Below are positions 10,901 to 18,121 of a DNA stretch of 25,644 nucleotides, one piece after another. Source of the stretch: Pleurotus ostreatus/Saccharomyces cerevisiae fusant (taxonomy: Eukaryota > Opisthokonta); contig JAMQCK010000373.1 in NCBI GenBank assembly GCA_024196135.1, forward strand, positions 1 through 25,644, in the 5' to 3' direction. The notes under the pieces were generated by a model, which was not told where the DNA came from, made no database searches, and saw only the letters and a program-made list of their open reading frames with translations. The stretch's first letter is position 1. Each line of letters starts with the position of its first letter. The translations under genes and the position numbers were made by a program.

Positions 10901-13432
10901 AGGATCTTCGACGCGGTAACTGTTGATGTTCTCCTCAGATATTACGACGTCGTGAAAAGAAGGGTGGTTTGGACATAACCAACGCAGCGCGTTCTCCACT
11001 ACGTCCAGCCTCATTAGCATAGGTGTCCGGTTGAATTCTTCGGGAGTCGGTCTGGCAGTGCCCAAGAAAGTGAATGCTATTACCTCGTTGAGCTCGCTGC
11101 GATGAGGAGGTAGAATTCTCCTCACTTGAGGAAGGGGGCTTGAAAACATCACTGCATTTGCTATCATCTTCCCTCGGCCTGAGCGCACACGAACGACGGC
11201 ACGATTATGTCGAATTTTGCTGATCATCTGCATCTCAGCGTAAGATAATCCTTTCAGCACATCGGGTACTTCACCAAGCCAAAGACCGTTTGCCAGCGCC
11301 TTCGTAGGTCGTCTGCCATTTACCAGATTGTCATAGCAGTCGACGCACAAGCGATCGCAGCCTTCAGCGAGTACAGGCCCGTCGACGTGCTGTACACGCT
11401 CATCGATAGATTGGCGCTCAAGTCTGGTCGCATGCGGTTCTATGAGGAGTGATAAATCTAACTTGCGATCTTTGATAGATTTCGAAGACGCTCGGTTGCA
11501 CAATATGCCGCAGGACGCACAACCAGTTTCCTCAATTGCCGCTTTCGATGTGTCTGCACAAAAGCCACGGACGATCTCTTCTACCAGTTCCTCAGTGACA
11601 GGTTCGGGAGGGAAATCGAGGGGGACATCGGCAGTACGTACGCACGCTTTCGTTATTCCAGACTTAGTTCGCTTGGCATGGTCTTGCTTGTTTCTCTCAG
11701 CGCGCGTGAGCGTCCTCTTGAACACAGTCAAATTATCAGTAGGTGTACAATCTGCGCCACATTCGTGCGCGCTCATATTTAACCTTGCCTCGCCAACATC
11801 CCATAAACCTGACCATGGGGCGTCGTGGAGCAGGCTTGCAGCCTTGATCTTAGCTTTGGGCAGGTACCAAACGACGTTCTGGAAGGGTACGTCAGCCAAA
11901 ATCAATTTATCTTGCGCGGCGCGATTAGCCATAGCGTCCTTCTCACCATATGCTACGAGAGCGAACTCTGAGCTGTCGCTCACATCTTCGGGATAGTCCC
12001 CGATGACATACTTGCGCAGATCCGCCCAGGTGATACGATTTTTGGCAACACCTGCGCCGCCCAATATGAACCTCAACGTTCGACGAAGACTGCGTCGACC
12101 TACAGGTTTGTAGTGAGCGAACTCATCAACTGTCTCTTTACTCGGGCGCAATTTGTAGAACACATAAGGATATACTGTCGCTGCTGAGATGGCGGACAAC
12201 GCGGAGTGGAAGGGCATGTAAATTAAGAAGGGAGCGCTCGCGACACTCACGTGAAAATCTGGAATTCCTTGCCCGTGCGTATTGCCTGCGCGATACGCTA
12301 TGTAGTCCCATCGCCTCATCATATTCCGGAGCAATCGCGCGCGGACAGCGAGGACATTCGCCGACACTGAAAGTGATTCGCAAAGGATCGAGGTATGGAA
12401 ACGAAATAGCATCAGCACATAAAGCTGACTACGTCCCTTCGGTGTAGCGTATGCACGTACTTCGGCGTCGTGATTCGTCTTAAAGGCTTCTCCGAAAATT
12501 CGAACATTCGGTACATACTCAGAGGGGATAATTTCATGGAAGGCTGTAGCATTCAACGGCGTCGTTGCAGACCAACGTAAGTGAGATCGATGATGAATAT
12601 GCAGGACATAGCAATAGGAAGATTGGGGGTAGAAACCGCATGGCAGCAGTGACGAAGCCGCGCCGCTAAGGAGGAGAAGCGGCGGGGAATGCGAAGACAC
12701 GCCTGCATGGAGAGCTGCAGCCGGCGACGAAAGGGGCATGTGGACAGGAGATAGCCACAGCGACGGAGGGGACATGACAAGGCCCGAAGGACAAGCCAGT
12801 GACGAGGGGGACATGACGAGGCCCGAAGGACCAGCCAGTGACGAGGGGGACATGACAAGGCCCGAAGGCGATGCCAGCGACGATGAGGACAATTCTTGAC
12901 GAGCACGGCCGGGCGGCGAGCAGGGGACATCGTATGCGGGTCTTCGCGCACAGACATGAGCACTTGGGATACGAAGCAACTCGAGTGGGGATGTCCCCTC
13001 GGGGGGAGACGGAGCGGTGCGCCGTAGGCGATCGGTCCCGTTGCCAACGCGAGTCGTCTTCGAGCTCGTAGGTGAGATGGCGTCCAGAGTGACCCGATCT
13101 TGACATGTGCTGAGAGGCGCAGACGTAGTCGTAGGCTTAGTTATCGATCCGTCTTCTAACAAGAGGACGAGGATGGCGACGGCGATAACGCATGCGGACA
13201 GGATCGTTTGGAGTAGAATACCGCGCTTCGCACGCATCTGAGAACATCTTAGCCAGTGAGTGAGAAGGGAGTAGGACACGCACCTTATAGATCTGCAGAG
13301 GCTAGCTTGACGGTAAGGAGTAGAGGACGGTGAATGGGACGGCGGTCGGGATGAATCGGCGAAGGATTTCCTGATTTGGAAAAAAATCTCACGCGCGTAC
13401 GATAGCGCTCTCGGCTGACGTCCCCCGCGCAT
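4985..13432 (-). CDS. Helitron Rep/helicase protein with USP-like C-terminal domain
   Basis: The frame stays open for about 2,815 codons from its first ATG at 13432; a second candidate start is the ATG at 13237. Residue numbers below count the ATG at 13432 as about 19. Cys-pair motifs (CASC near 655; CDRLCVDC near 715) precede a KALANGLWLGE block near 730, typical of the fungal Helitron N-terminal region (DUF6570-like). The HUH Rep nuclease follows: FVTLSPSDSSHP near 1100, the HLH motif near 1190 and YVSDYITK near 1431, supplying the catalytic tyrosines. The PIF1-type SF1 helicase has Walker A GGMGGTGKST near 1956, Walker B FIDEISML near 2031, AGDFAQLPPV near 2072 and ALSRG near 2397. The C-terminus has SCSYDSLF (Cys 2569) and RGIVYAGQNHFTC (His 2773), resembling a ubiquitin-specific protease fold. 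No stop or frameshift interrupts any domain. Residues 84-300 form an atypical extension, and possible introns there (13283-13238 for example) are unresolved. Confidence 0.93.
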   Translation of the reverse strand: MRGGRQPRALSYAREIFFQIRKSFADSSRPPSHSPSSTPYRQASLCRSIRCVSYSLLTHWLRCSQMRAKRGILLQTILSACVIAVAILVLLLEDGSITKPTTTSAPLSTCQDRVTLDAISPTSSKTTRVGNGTDRLRRTAPSPPEGTSPLELLRIPSAHVCARRPAYDVPCSPPGRARQELSSSSLASPSGLVMSPSSLAGPSGLVMSPSSLACPSGLVMSPPSLWLSPVHMPLSSPAAALHAGVSSHSPPLLLLSGAASSLLPCGFYPQSSYCYVLHIHHRSHLRWSATTPLNATAFHEIIPSEYVPNVRIFGEAFKTNHDAEVRAYATPKGRSQLYVLMLFRFHTSILCESLSVSANVLAVRARLLRNMMRRWDYIAYRAGNTHGQGIPDFHVSVASAPFLIYMPFHSALSAISAATVYPYVFYKLRPSKETVDEFAHYKPVGRRSLRRTLRFILGGAGVAKNRITWADLRKYVIGDYPEDVSDSSEFALVAYGEKDAMANRAAQDKLILADVPFQNVVWYLPKAKIKAASLLHDAPWSGLWDVGEARLNMSAHECGADCTPTDNLTVFKRTLTRAERNKQDHAKRTKSGITKACVRTADVPLDFPPEPVTEELVEEIVRGFCADTSKAAIEETGCASCGILCNRASSKSIKDRKLDLSLLIEPHATRLERQSIDERVQHVDGPVLAEGCDRLCVDCYDNLVNGRRPTKALANGLWLGEVPDVLKGLSYAEMQMISKIRHNRAVVRVRSGRGKMIANAVMFSSPLPQVRRILPPHRSELNEVIAFTFLGTARPTPEEFNRTPMLMRLDVVENALRWLCPNHPSFHDVVISEENINSYRVEDPIVWEYRKLGDDDTIQEATATSMANEDVDAPDHGRCPFVVHGLTSEKYSSMTINQLKSAALEHLQKGHSVLGVGHDDKPEGMFDNPKAYPAMFPWLFPYGLGGIGMFFKDNGSLSTKAHKEHLLLYHDKRFQDDLYFPMIAFNHEQIAASSTASNIMVRRADFPRIMDKLSMLNPNVLGRLSRRLEDGEAVIVETEDERVCFDIIRSLDYIGGHVQGSVTAKKYMRNEIWSLINFIGAPSWFVTLSPSDSSHPIALYFADHDLVFKPRLRTWTERSDLVARNPVAAARFFNVMVCAFIKHVLGVNSTHRGLYGPTSAYYAAVEQQGRLTLHLHSLVWVRGAPSPQTIRDRLLGGDTLFENEMIRYLEEMQTGQFLTGDLESVKARVPFKAKGDADVDIHQIHRHAPDEDEQRQPAGDRPDRPRMYEDPTQTLPIPPPGKCACKNLTCTCEDKRKTWWETFKSTVDDLILRVQIHRCIRKRGARAAAASAQGRKDPLEGIKGCKGDDDVCEARFPRDYVSKSYVDRVTGAIHLVKKEVMMNCVTPVLTYLTRGNTDTTSLQSGTSMKAVVLYVSDYITKCSLKTYHIMSCIKAVFERHGPAFQGDPTDATSARRLMMKMVNALAPRMEIGSPMAASYLLGMPDHYKSHESVVFWWKNYVNRVLNDWPDSTRADTFEERLVLKKEQGQFIGTSVVDDYAHRPRKFENYCLYEWVQCSKKSKRTPTQLKAFLDTKADEEAYSDHEPLDEFPEERAAQRRTTCASDCVPDVLEDLDDTPKSVDLMDGSQTSPMAVNRQPPYAPFLDTHPQHNSHHVWCDPSKRHYIVPNFVGGAIPRNDQGDREYYCAAMLTLFAPWRQGRDLREDGYNWDHAFRKYTFKARHLRLMENFNLRYECADARDDFRNELSKKRRAGAINFQVEEEDEDDVTYPETYGEDLEYEVPADGETGPGWNRVFQNVAMARAYAGTSGWTQLLSSQDKKYIPTEAVDTHQKRGSEWATYIEKVKNTLFHNKFRSIPASNSTKDIPNPSADAVDHTGVVTLPASYFTKEYTADKPDLKALIVDIVSEFSLNTDQERAFTLIANHAGRPQVDALRMFLGGMGGTGKSTVIRALIEFFKRRGEEHRFIILAPTGTAAALLNGFTYHSVLGMRWGGATSLDSSALRNVVDRLAGVEYIFIDEISMLNCGDLYRISAHLARAMGRHELPFGGMNMIFAGDFAQLPPVQGLRLYDRKVQTDVERKRMSVAVQMNIIGKAMWHQVTMVVILSENMRMKTATPEDRALALAMANMRYAACTKADLEVLRSRVVGSNPKAPTLSDPKFRDVSIITARHAEKDAFNELGSRRFATDTGQQLTSFYSCDTRASESTIPGKNKRKGRPKKPKVKAGSGISEDLQKIIWSSLPCFTGNIAGRLDLCKGMPVMIRSNIATELCITKGQEAIVVDWSASIGSQKQRILDVLYVKLINPPKKIKLEGLDENVVPLSRVSATAKCQLPNDQTVTVERKQIPVLLNFSMTDYASQGKTRPINVVNLTNSRSHQACYTALSRGTSAAATAIVSSFNDALITKGLDDQLKREFRNLEILNDITRLRYLEKLPSCVCGDTRNQLIRSFLDWKGPEYEIPDLHPALRWRSRDDCDDIDDPVGRQAWQFAEKEDEDSTDDGPETVNAGKRKRDNDDGAQEPERASKQTRTNDGEVQDRPAPRAYPWNSVDWSCSYDSLFTILHCIWVGDPTRWTPVLSRLSPFARELVRLWSLHARDIDVGWVSTRDAVRSMIHDSNPTYFPYGSSPASARRLAMAVLNDDELASRTRRCVSCGSIRSQPTTALHQCHSLYTQNLLTGRQRERYTTAEWLKDVLRGKSRRQSCNRCSSPTVPVVTIRSVPDLLCLDNSDEHLVISHTLSYDTQTFKLRGIVYAGQNHFTCRVVDHVGTLYRHDGMVNGDICEKEAILARVSPDDLGTWRMRNGSSKSASLLVYERSA
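4985..13432 (-). mobile_element. Autonomous Helitron (rolling-circle transposon), ends not determined
   Basis: The coding core is defined by the HUH nuclease and PIF1 helicase in one protein, the diagnostic combination for autonomous Helitrons. The span given is the coding core only. Canonical Helitrons lie between A and T, start with TC and end with CTRR preceded by a short hairpin. On this strand the 5' end should lie to the right of 13432. One option is at 13559, where the minus strand reads A|TCTCTGCG. The 3' end should lie left of 4985. The only clean A|CTAG with an adjacent small palindrome that I noticed is at the very start of the window (positions 1-5). Neither end is secure. Confidence 0.85.
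12762..12878. repeat. 39-bp minisatellite, three tandem copies
   Basis: Three imperfect head-to-tail units lie at 12762-12800, 12801-12839 and 12840-12878. Each contains GGACATGACRAGGCCCGAAGG. The unit length is a multiple of three. In the Helitron reading frame it encodes a 13-residue repeat containing PSGLVMSP and Ser-Ser-Leu-Ala, in a Ser/Pro-rich segment. Differences between units are a few substitutions, indicating recent expansion by slippage or unequal exchange without loss of frame. Confidence 0.85.
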
Positions 13433-13790
13433 ACTCCTCTCGATCCTATGACTGTATTTGCATATTCGAACAGTGCGTTGGTGCAACCATGGTATATTAG
13501 CAGGGTCTTCTGAGAAGATTCAAGCAGGAGGTAACACGTAGTAAGCAGATACGCAGAGATGTCAAAGTCCGTCGTCTAACCGCCAAGGAAGAGGGGAAGG
13601 CATAGAGTGAGTCCGATGCAAAGGTACACGCATAGGAGGGGCATCATAGTAAGAAATGAGGGGGCATATTCGAAGGTGGCGGCAGCGAGAAGCATATCAT
13701 GGGGCATAGGTACATGTACTGGACGATCATAAAGGGCATAGGGGAGACGCCCAGCAGGGCGGGGTACAAAGAAGGCGGTAGCGTACACAG
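13433..13790. other. Intergenic region upstream of the Helitron gene
   Basis: On the minus strand CTAATATACC (13500-13491) is a TATA-like element about 60 bp upstream of the first in-frame ATG of the Helitron gene. The segment also includes the 3' flank of the next minus-strand gene. A hydrophobic open frame at 13576-13700 could be an alternative last exon of that gene, but I found no well-supported splice acceptor to prove it. Candidate Helitron 5' terminus GA|T at 13558-13560. Confidence 0.35.
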
Positions 13791-15956
13791 TTAAACGAAA
13801 CCAGAAGGGAGAGCACCGACTACGACAACATACACTAAGTTGTATTGGACGTTGTACGAGGGGGGAGAGGAACGGGTGCCGACCCACATGTTGGTGGTAT
13901 GAGCGACTATGGCGACGGCGTCGCGGGGAGGAACACCTTCAAAGGCGGGCAAGACCGTGTGCCAAGTCGACATGTCTTGAGGGAGAGATACCTTGCGAGC
14001 ATCGAACACAGGAACTAGAAAAGGTAAGCAGAGGTACATCAATTTTTTGAGCACACATACCGACGTCGTTGGTGGTCAACTCGAAGCTGGACCCGCGACG
14101 AGCGCCCTGGCTCGCTGCTTTGCCGCGCCGGATAGACGAGCTCGGCTTGGACTTGCCGTTGGCTGCCCCTCCTGTATGATTGTCAGCGGAGGAGGAACGA
14201 GGAGCGTGTATACTTACCAGACGGGCGGTCGAACGATGGCAAAGTGGTCATCCTGATGGCGTTGTTGAACGAGTTGCAGTTCAACTCGCGCTGCCCAAAG
14301 ACCATGCACTCCAATGCGACAGCGCGGTCGAAGAGGCCCTCGAAAGGAGTCATACAGATGTAATAGACGGGGTGCGGACCAGCCGAAGGCGTGTCGAGCT
14401 TCCAGTAGCGAACGATGCCCGGAGTGAGGGATACGGCGGGAGCGCGAGACTCTCTAACGACGACCTTGTATCGGGTAGTACCGGTGGGGGGTGATACATC
14501 GACGGCGTGTACATCGCGAGGGTCCACTTGGGACTCGTTGACGAAGGGCCCCTGCCTAGCGAACTTCACGCTGCGAAGCAAGTTCCTATACAGAGGTTCA
14601 TCAATACGTATACACAGGTATCAAACTGTGCACGCACTCAACGTGTACGTGCGTCTCCGCAGCCGCCACAACGTCGATGGATGGCATGCCCCAACCATCG
14701 TCTTGGTAGTCGGACATCGCGAGGGCGCAATCGCTTACGAATTCAGTCAGCCTGGTCCACAACACGGTACGCCATCCACTCACCCAGGAACATCGTTCAC
14801 GTCGACTGTGTAGCCAATGTCGTCCAACGTTGCGCAAGAAAAAGGTGCCCAGGAGAAGACAGGATCACCCGGTGCGATTTCCCTAAGCACGAAGTCAGGG
14901 AATTTCAGATGTGATAGGAGAATAGACTGACAAAGGGGGGCACACAGTCGCATTGCTATCGACGGGTGTCGAACCCGGATACAAGCCGTTCCTCACATTG
15001 GTAAGGGGGCGATTGGCGGTGCGCCACGCAGACTACGAGAAGTACATGGTAAGAAATCAAGCAGAAAGAACATGGAAGAACTACGCACCCCAACGGAGTC
15101 AGCGCCGGAAGCAGGAACACGAGCATCGGCGTCAGCAGGCACTTCTTCAAGTGATGAAGCGGGCGGCAATCCTGACGGACCCGCGACAGGAGCGACAGGC
15201 GGAGATGGAGGCGGTGGGTCCGCTCGCGCTTTGCCCTTGTCGGGCCTGTACAAGCAAATCAGCAATAAACGAAGGGCACATCCACATCAAGCTCACGTCG
15301 GAACAATCTCCACATCTGACGAGCTGCAAGAGGCAATGAGCATCGCTTAGGAAACGAATCAGAATCATGCTTACCTGCCCTCGCGAGGAGCAACTCCATT
15401 ACCCTTTCTACGATACAATCTTGGAGAAAGTCAACGTCAAAAACCTGCAAGTATTTGAGGGCATGGTAATCATACCTTTGCATAGGCTTATCATCGTCGT
15501 CGGGTAGGCGAGGAGCGTCGTCGTCATACTCAACGACGTCGTCGTCGACCACAAAGCCCTTGAGGTTGCCGTCGTGATCAGCATCGTCATCCTCGTCTGA
15601 ACACGCGGCCTCGGTGTCGACAAAGCTCGAGGTTTGCGCCTTCTTCAAGAACACGCTGAGTCTGGGAAAGCGAAGGTGAGTACACGAGCAGATAAATGAA
15701 AAGAGGAAAACGAACGAGGGTATCTTAGCGCCCTCTTTGACGGACTGAAGGAGACTCCTATGGCAATGTTAGCCACTTGCGACCGTAGAAGTAAGTACGC
15801 ATACTCGAGAGCGTTGACTTCCGCCCGATTGACCTGGTCAGGCGATTCGAAAGGAGATGCGACGCCCTCTGTGTTCGCAGGCGTCGACTTGAAAGTCGGG
15901 CTCGGGACGGGACTGAGGGCGGGCGACGCAACCCTGGCTTTCTTCTTAGGGCTCAT
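13791..15956 (-). CDS. Hypothetical multi-exon protein with acidic stretch and conserved-looking C-terminal domain
   Basis: Start chosen at ATG 15956 (MSPKKKARVASP), which opens a Ser/Pro/basic segment. About 11 short introns join in frame. One is 14060-14015, leaving a last exon 14014-13791. In order the protein shows: a basic N-terminus that could act as a nuclear signal; a short helix NALESLLQSVKEGAKIP; a block FVDTEAACSDEDDD with dense Asp/Glu through EYDDDAPRLPDDDDK; a Pro/Ala-rich linker; then a globular region. The globular part includes DDGWGMPSIDVVAA, YKVVVRESRAP and CMVFGQRELNCNSFNNAIR. A basic Ser/Gly/Arg linker and a final segment with STWHTVLPAFEGVPP close it. I do not recognise the family. 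The composition suggests a nuclear or chromatin-associated protein, which is inference. It could also be the 3' part of one gene with the ORF upstream (16054-17365), about 100 bp away on the same strand. Confidence 0.6.
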
Positions 15957-16053
15957 CTCCACGGGAGGGGGGCTGGACTCCGAGCTGAACACGAACGTCA
16001 GCCGCAACCGAACGAAGAAATGCTATCTTACCTGGTCCTTGTGCGGCGAGTGC

Positions 16054-17365
16054 TCATCCACCGCTCGGTTGTGGGTCTATAGATAGTGTGAGGCAACCGT
16101 AGCGCGGATCGAATATTGTATAACCCACTCGTTGCGCTTCCGACGAGAAACCGTCTTCTTCGAGCCGCTGCGAACACGTGAGTCAACAAGAGCAGTCCGA
16201 ACCGCACATATGGTCATATCACATACCCTGAAGGCTTCATGCCGTGCCTGGCGAGCGCGCGAACAGCAGACTCTACCGTGACGATCTCTGGGAAACCCTC
16301 GTACGGATCGCTGTGAAGATATATCGTCAGCGATCGGAGACAATACATGATCAGGCAGCGAGCACGAACCCATCGCTGTCTACAGCCCGTTTGGTGGCCT
16401 CCGCATGACGCGCTTCCCCACTATCTGCACCGGCGTGCTCATCAAAGGAAGGTTCCTCGAAAATCAGCCTGGTAATTTGTAAGTCGATAGTCGACAAAAT
16501 ACACGATTAATAGACGACTGACATGGGATCCTCGCCCGTAGGCAGCGAAGGTTTGCGAGTCGACACATACACGCCGCCCGAACGACGGACGCTGGTCCCG
16601 GAGGGTGTAGCAGACAACCTTGGAGGCGCATGTCAGCGTCGAAGGACAAGACTGAGTTAACATGAACATACTTCTTGCCCTCCAGAGTGAGCTGGGCCAT
16701 CTTCGAGGAAGGTGTCGACGCTACAGACGATGGGAGAACATCCGACATAGTCGATCTGTTCCCGCCCCCACGAGGGGTGGACGGTACAGGTCTGACGCTT
16801 CATGAGTGGTGCGCACAATCGAGGGATGAGGGACGCACGCAGCCTTCGCCTGACGAGGTGGTGTCTTAATAGGCGTAGGAGGACAGGTCACGTTCGAAGG
16901 TACGCTATCGAAGGTGTCAGCGCCGATGCACCAACGGATAGAAGACGTAGACACACCTGTGGCCCGCACCATCGCCAGCCGCTACGTCCGCGTTGGAGTT
17001 CGCAGCAGCTTGATCGCTACGGGGAGGTAGGCGAAGAAGGAAGAAGGTCGGCATTAGCATCGTCGATGTATCATATGGATTGTCGCGTGCTCACATCGAC
17101 TGCTCAGGCCGCTCGCCAGAGGTGGATACCGATCCGTCGGTTGTCGTAGTAGTAGACGGCGACAAACTGGAAGCCGGTCATAAGTCGCATACGGATGTAA
17201 TTCAGACCAACACGTACTGAGCGCCAGGCTGATGTTGGAAGAAAAAGTTGATCATTGCTTGCATCTGCTCGGGCGTCATGCCGGCAAGGTGAGGAGGTAC
17301 GGGAAGCCTACACGACGAGGGTCAATCACCGTCGGCGACAGCGGCGATGGTACATACTGAGTCAT
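16054..17365 (-). CDS. Hypothetical Ser/Thr/Pro-rich protein, about 10 exons
   Basis: The first exon is only 8 nt (17365-17358), followed by a GTATGT intron (17357-17308). The reading frame then gives GMTPEQMQAMINFFFQHQPG, an amphipathic helix near the N-terminus. The middle is disordered: poly-Thr, then TPIKTPPRQAKAAPVPSTPR, then ATPSGTSVRR. The last third looks globular, with DPYEGFPEIVTVESAVRALA, then RLEEDGFSSEAQR and VGYTIFDPRYGCLTL, and a stop at 16054-16056. Introns of about 47-60 nt with branch-like CTGAC motifs support the model. Frame continuity holds for the exons listed, but the donor near 16230 is ambiguous (GTATGT versus GTGATA, giving different frames). I do not recognise a family. 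Because the next gene begins 100 bp downstream in another frame, the two may be one gene with an unresolved junction. Confidence 0.5.
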
Positions 17366-18121
17366 GTCTGCAAAGCTGAAGACGTGGATGTGCACGGCTC
17401 AAGGACGACGGGTTGAAGAGCGCGCGATAATGAGCAGTCGAAGGGGGCAGGAACAGTAGGATGAAGGGGAAGAAGGAAGGACGACTTCGCTCTATTTAAG
17501 AGACGTCGGAAAAGGTCGGGTGCCCTTCGCCCGAGAGATATGGCCAGGGCACACCGGTCGAGGATTTTCCAAAGACGGGGATATTGGGGAGAACTGTGTA
17601 CGCGAGCGGGCCGCTTCCAGCCCTGGTCTGTAGCGTTTAATATACACATACGGGGCACAAGACGTCGAACATGTTCCCCATTCGGCACATGTTCGCTTGG
17701 TCTTGCCGCACCTCGAAGGGCGCAGTCTTCGCCCAGTCGGAGTAGCTCCCTAAAAGCATGACACTCGTTCCTTGAAGCAACGGAATCATGCGGTCGAGAT
17801 CCGTACGCTGATAGGCAACGAAAGGAGGGTATGCCGAGTACGACTCGCGCGAGCTGTAGCGGGCAACAGAGTCGAATACCGCATGAATACGCATCGACGC
17901 GAGCGGCGACAATCGCAGAAGAGAGACGAGCAGCAGACGCAACAGAAACAAGGCAGGATAAGTTCCAGAAGCCAGTGGAGTGCGAGCCAGAATACCGTGC
18001 CCGAATTTCAGTCAGCGCGGAAGCAGATTTGGTCGGCAAGGGGCCCTTACGCTTGCCGGGATTGCGTCTTTAAAGATCAGCTGAGCGCGCGACTGGCCGT
18101 CAGAATCGCCGTCTCCCGACC
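17366..18121. other. Divergent intergenic region, possible undetected exon
   Basis: This lies between two divergently transcribed genes. A TTAAATA element (17498-17490 on the minus strand) is a candidate TATA box about 130 bp upstream of the minus-strand gene's ATG. On the minus strand, 17891-17637 carries a frame starting MRIHAVFDSVARYSSRES and ending with a CPVCVY stop. Its composition is protein-like, so it could be a small gene or a terminal exon, but I could not connect it to upstream exons. Nothing else stands out. Confidence 0.3.

Noticed and set aside
5202..12383. Numerous plus-strand open frames of 60-180 codons across the Helitron gene
   Set aside because: They are antisense shadows of the long minus-strand frame, without motifs, and several start at non-ATG codons.
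12553..13106. Alternative minus-strand frames of 146 and 164 codons in the Helitron N-terminal region
   Set aside because: They are out-of-frame readings of the Ser/Pro-rich repeat region; the repeat keeps every frame open because its unit is 39 bp.
13433..13486. Extending the Helitron protein to position 13486
   Set aside because: The codon there is TTG, not ATG; the first in-frame ATG is at 13432.
14950..14990. Second tRNA-like B box (GGTTCGACACC on the minus strand)
   Set aside because: It deviates from the consensus, has no D-arm or acceptor partner, and lies in a well-supported exon of the minus-strand gene.
16442..16748. Unspliced reading of the exon around 16650 (YVHVNSVLSFDADMRLQG)
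   Set aside because: A GTATGT...CTGAC...CAAG intron fits exactly there and restores a Ser/Thr-rich frame that continues through later exons.
17362..18039. 225-codon minus-strand frame upstream of the gene starting at 17365
   Set aside because: Composition rich in Arg, Ser, Cys and Leu with no motif; it runs through the promoter and does not join the next gene in frame.
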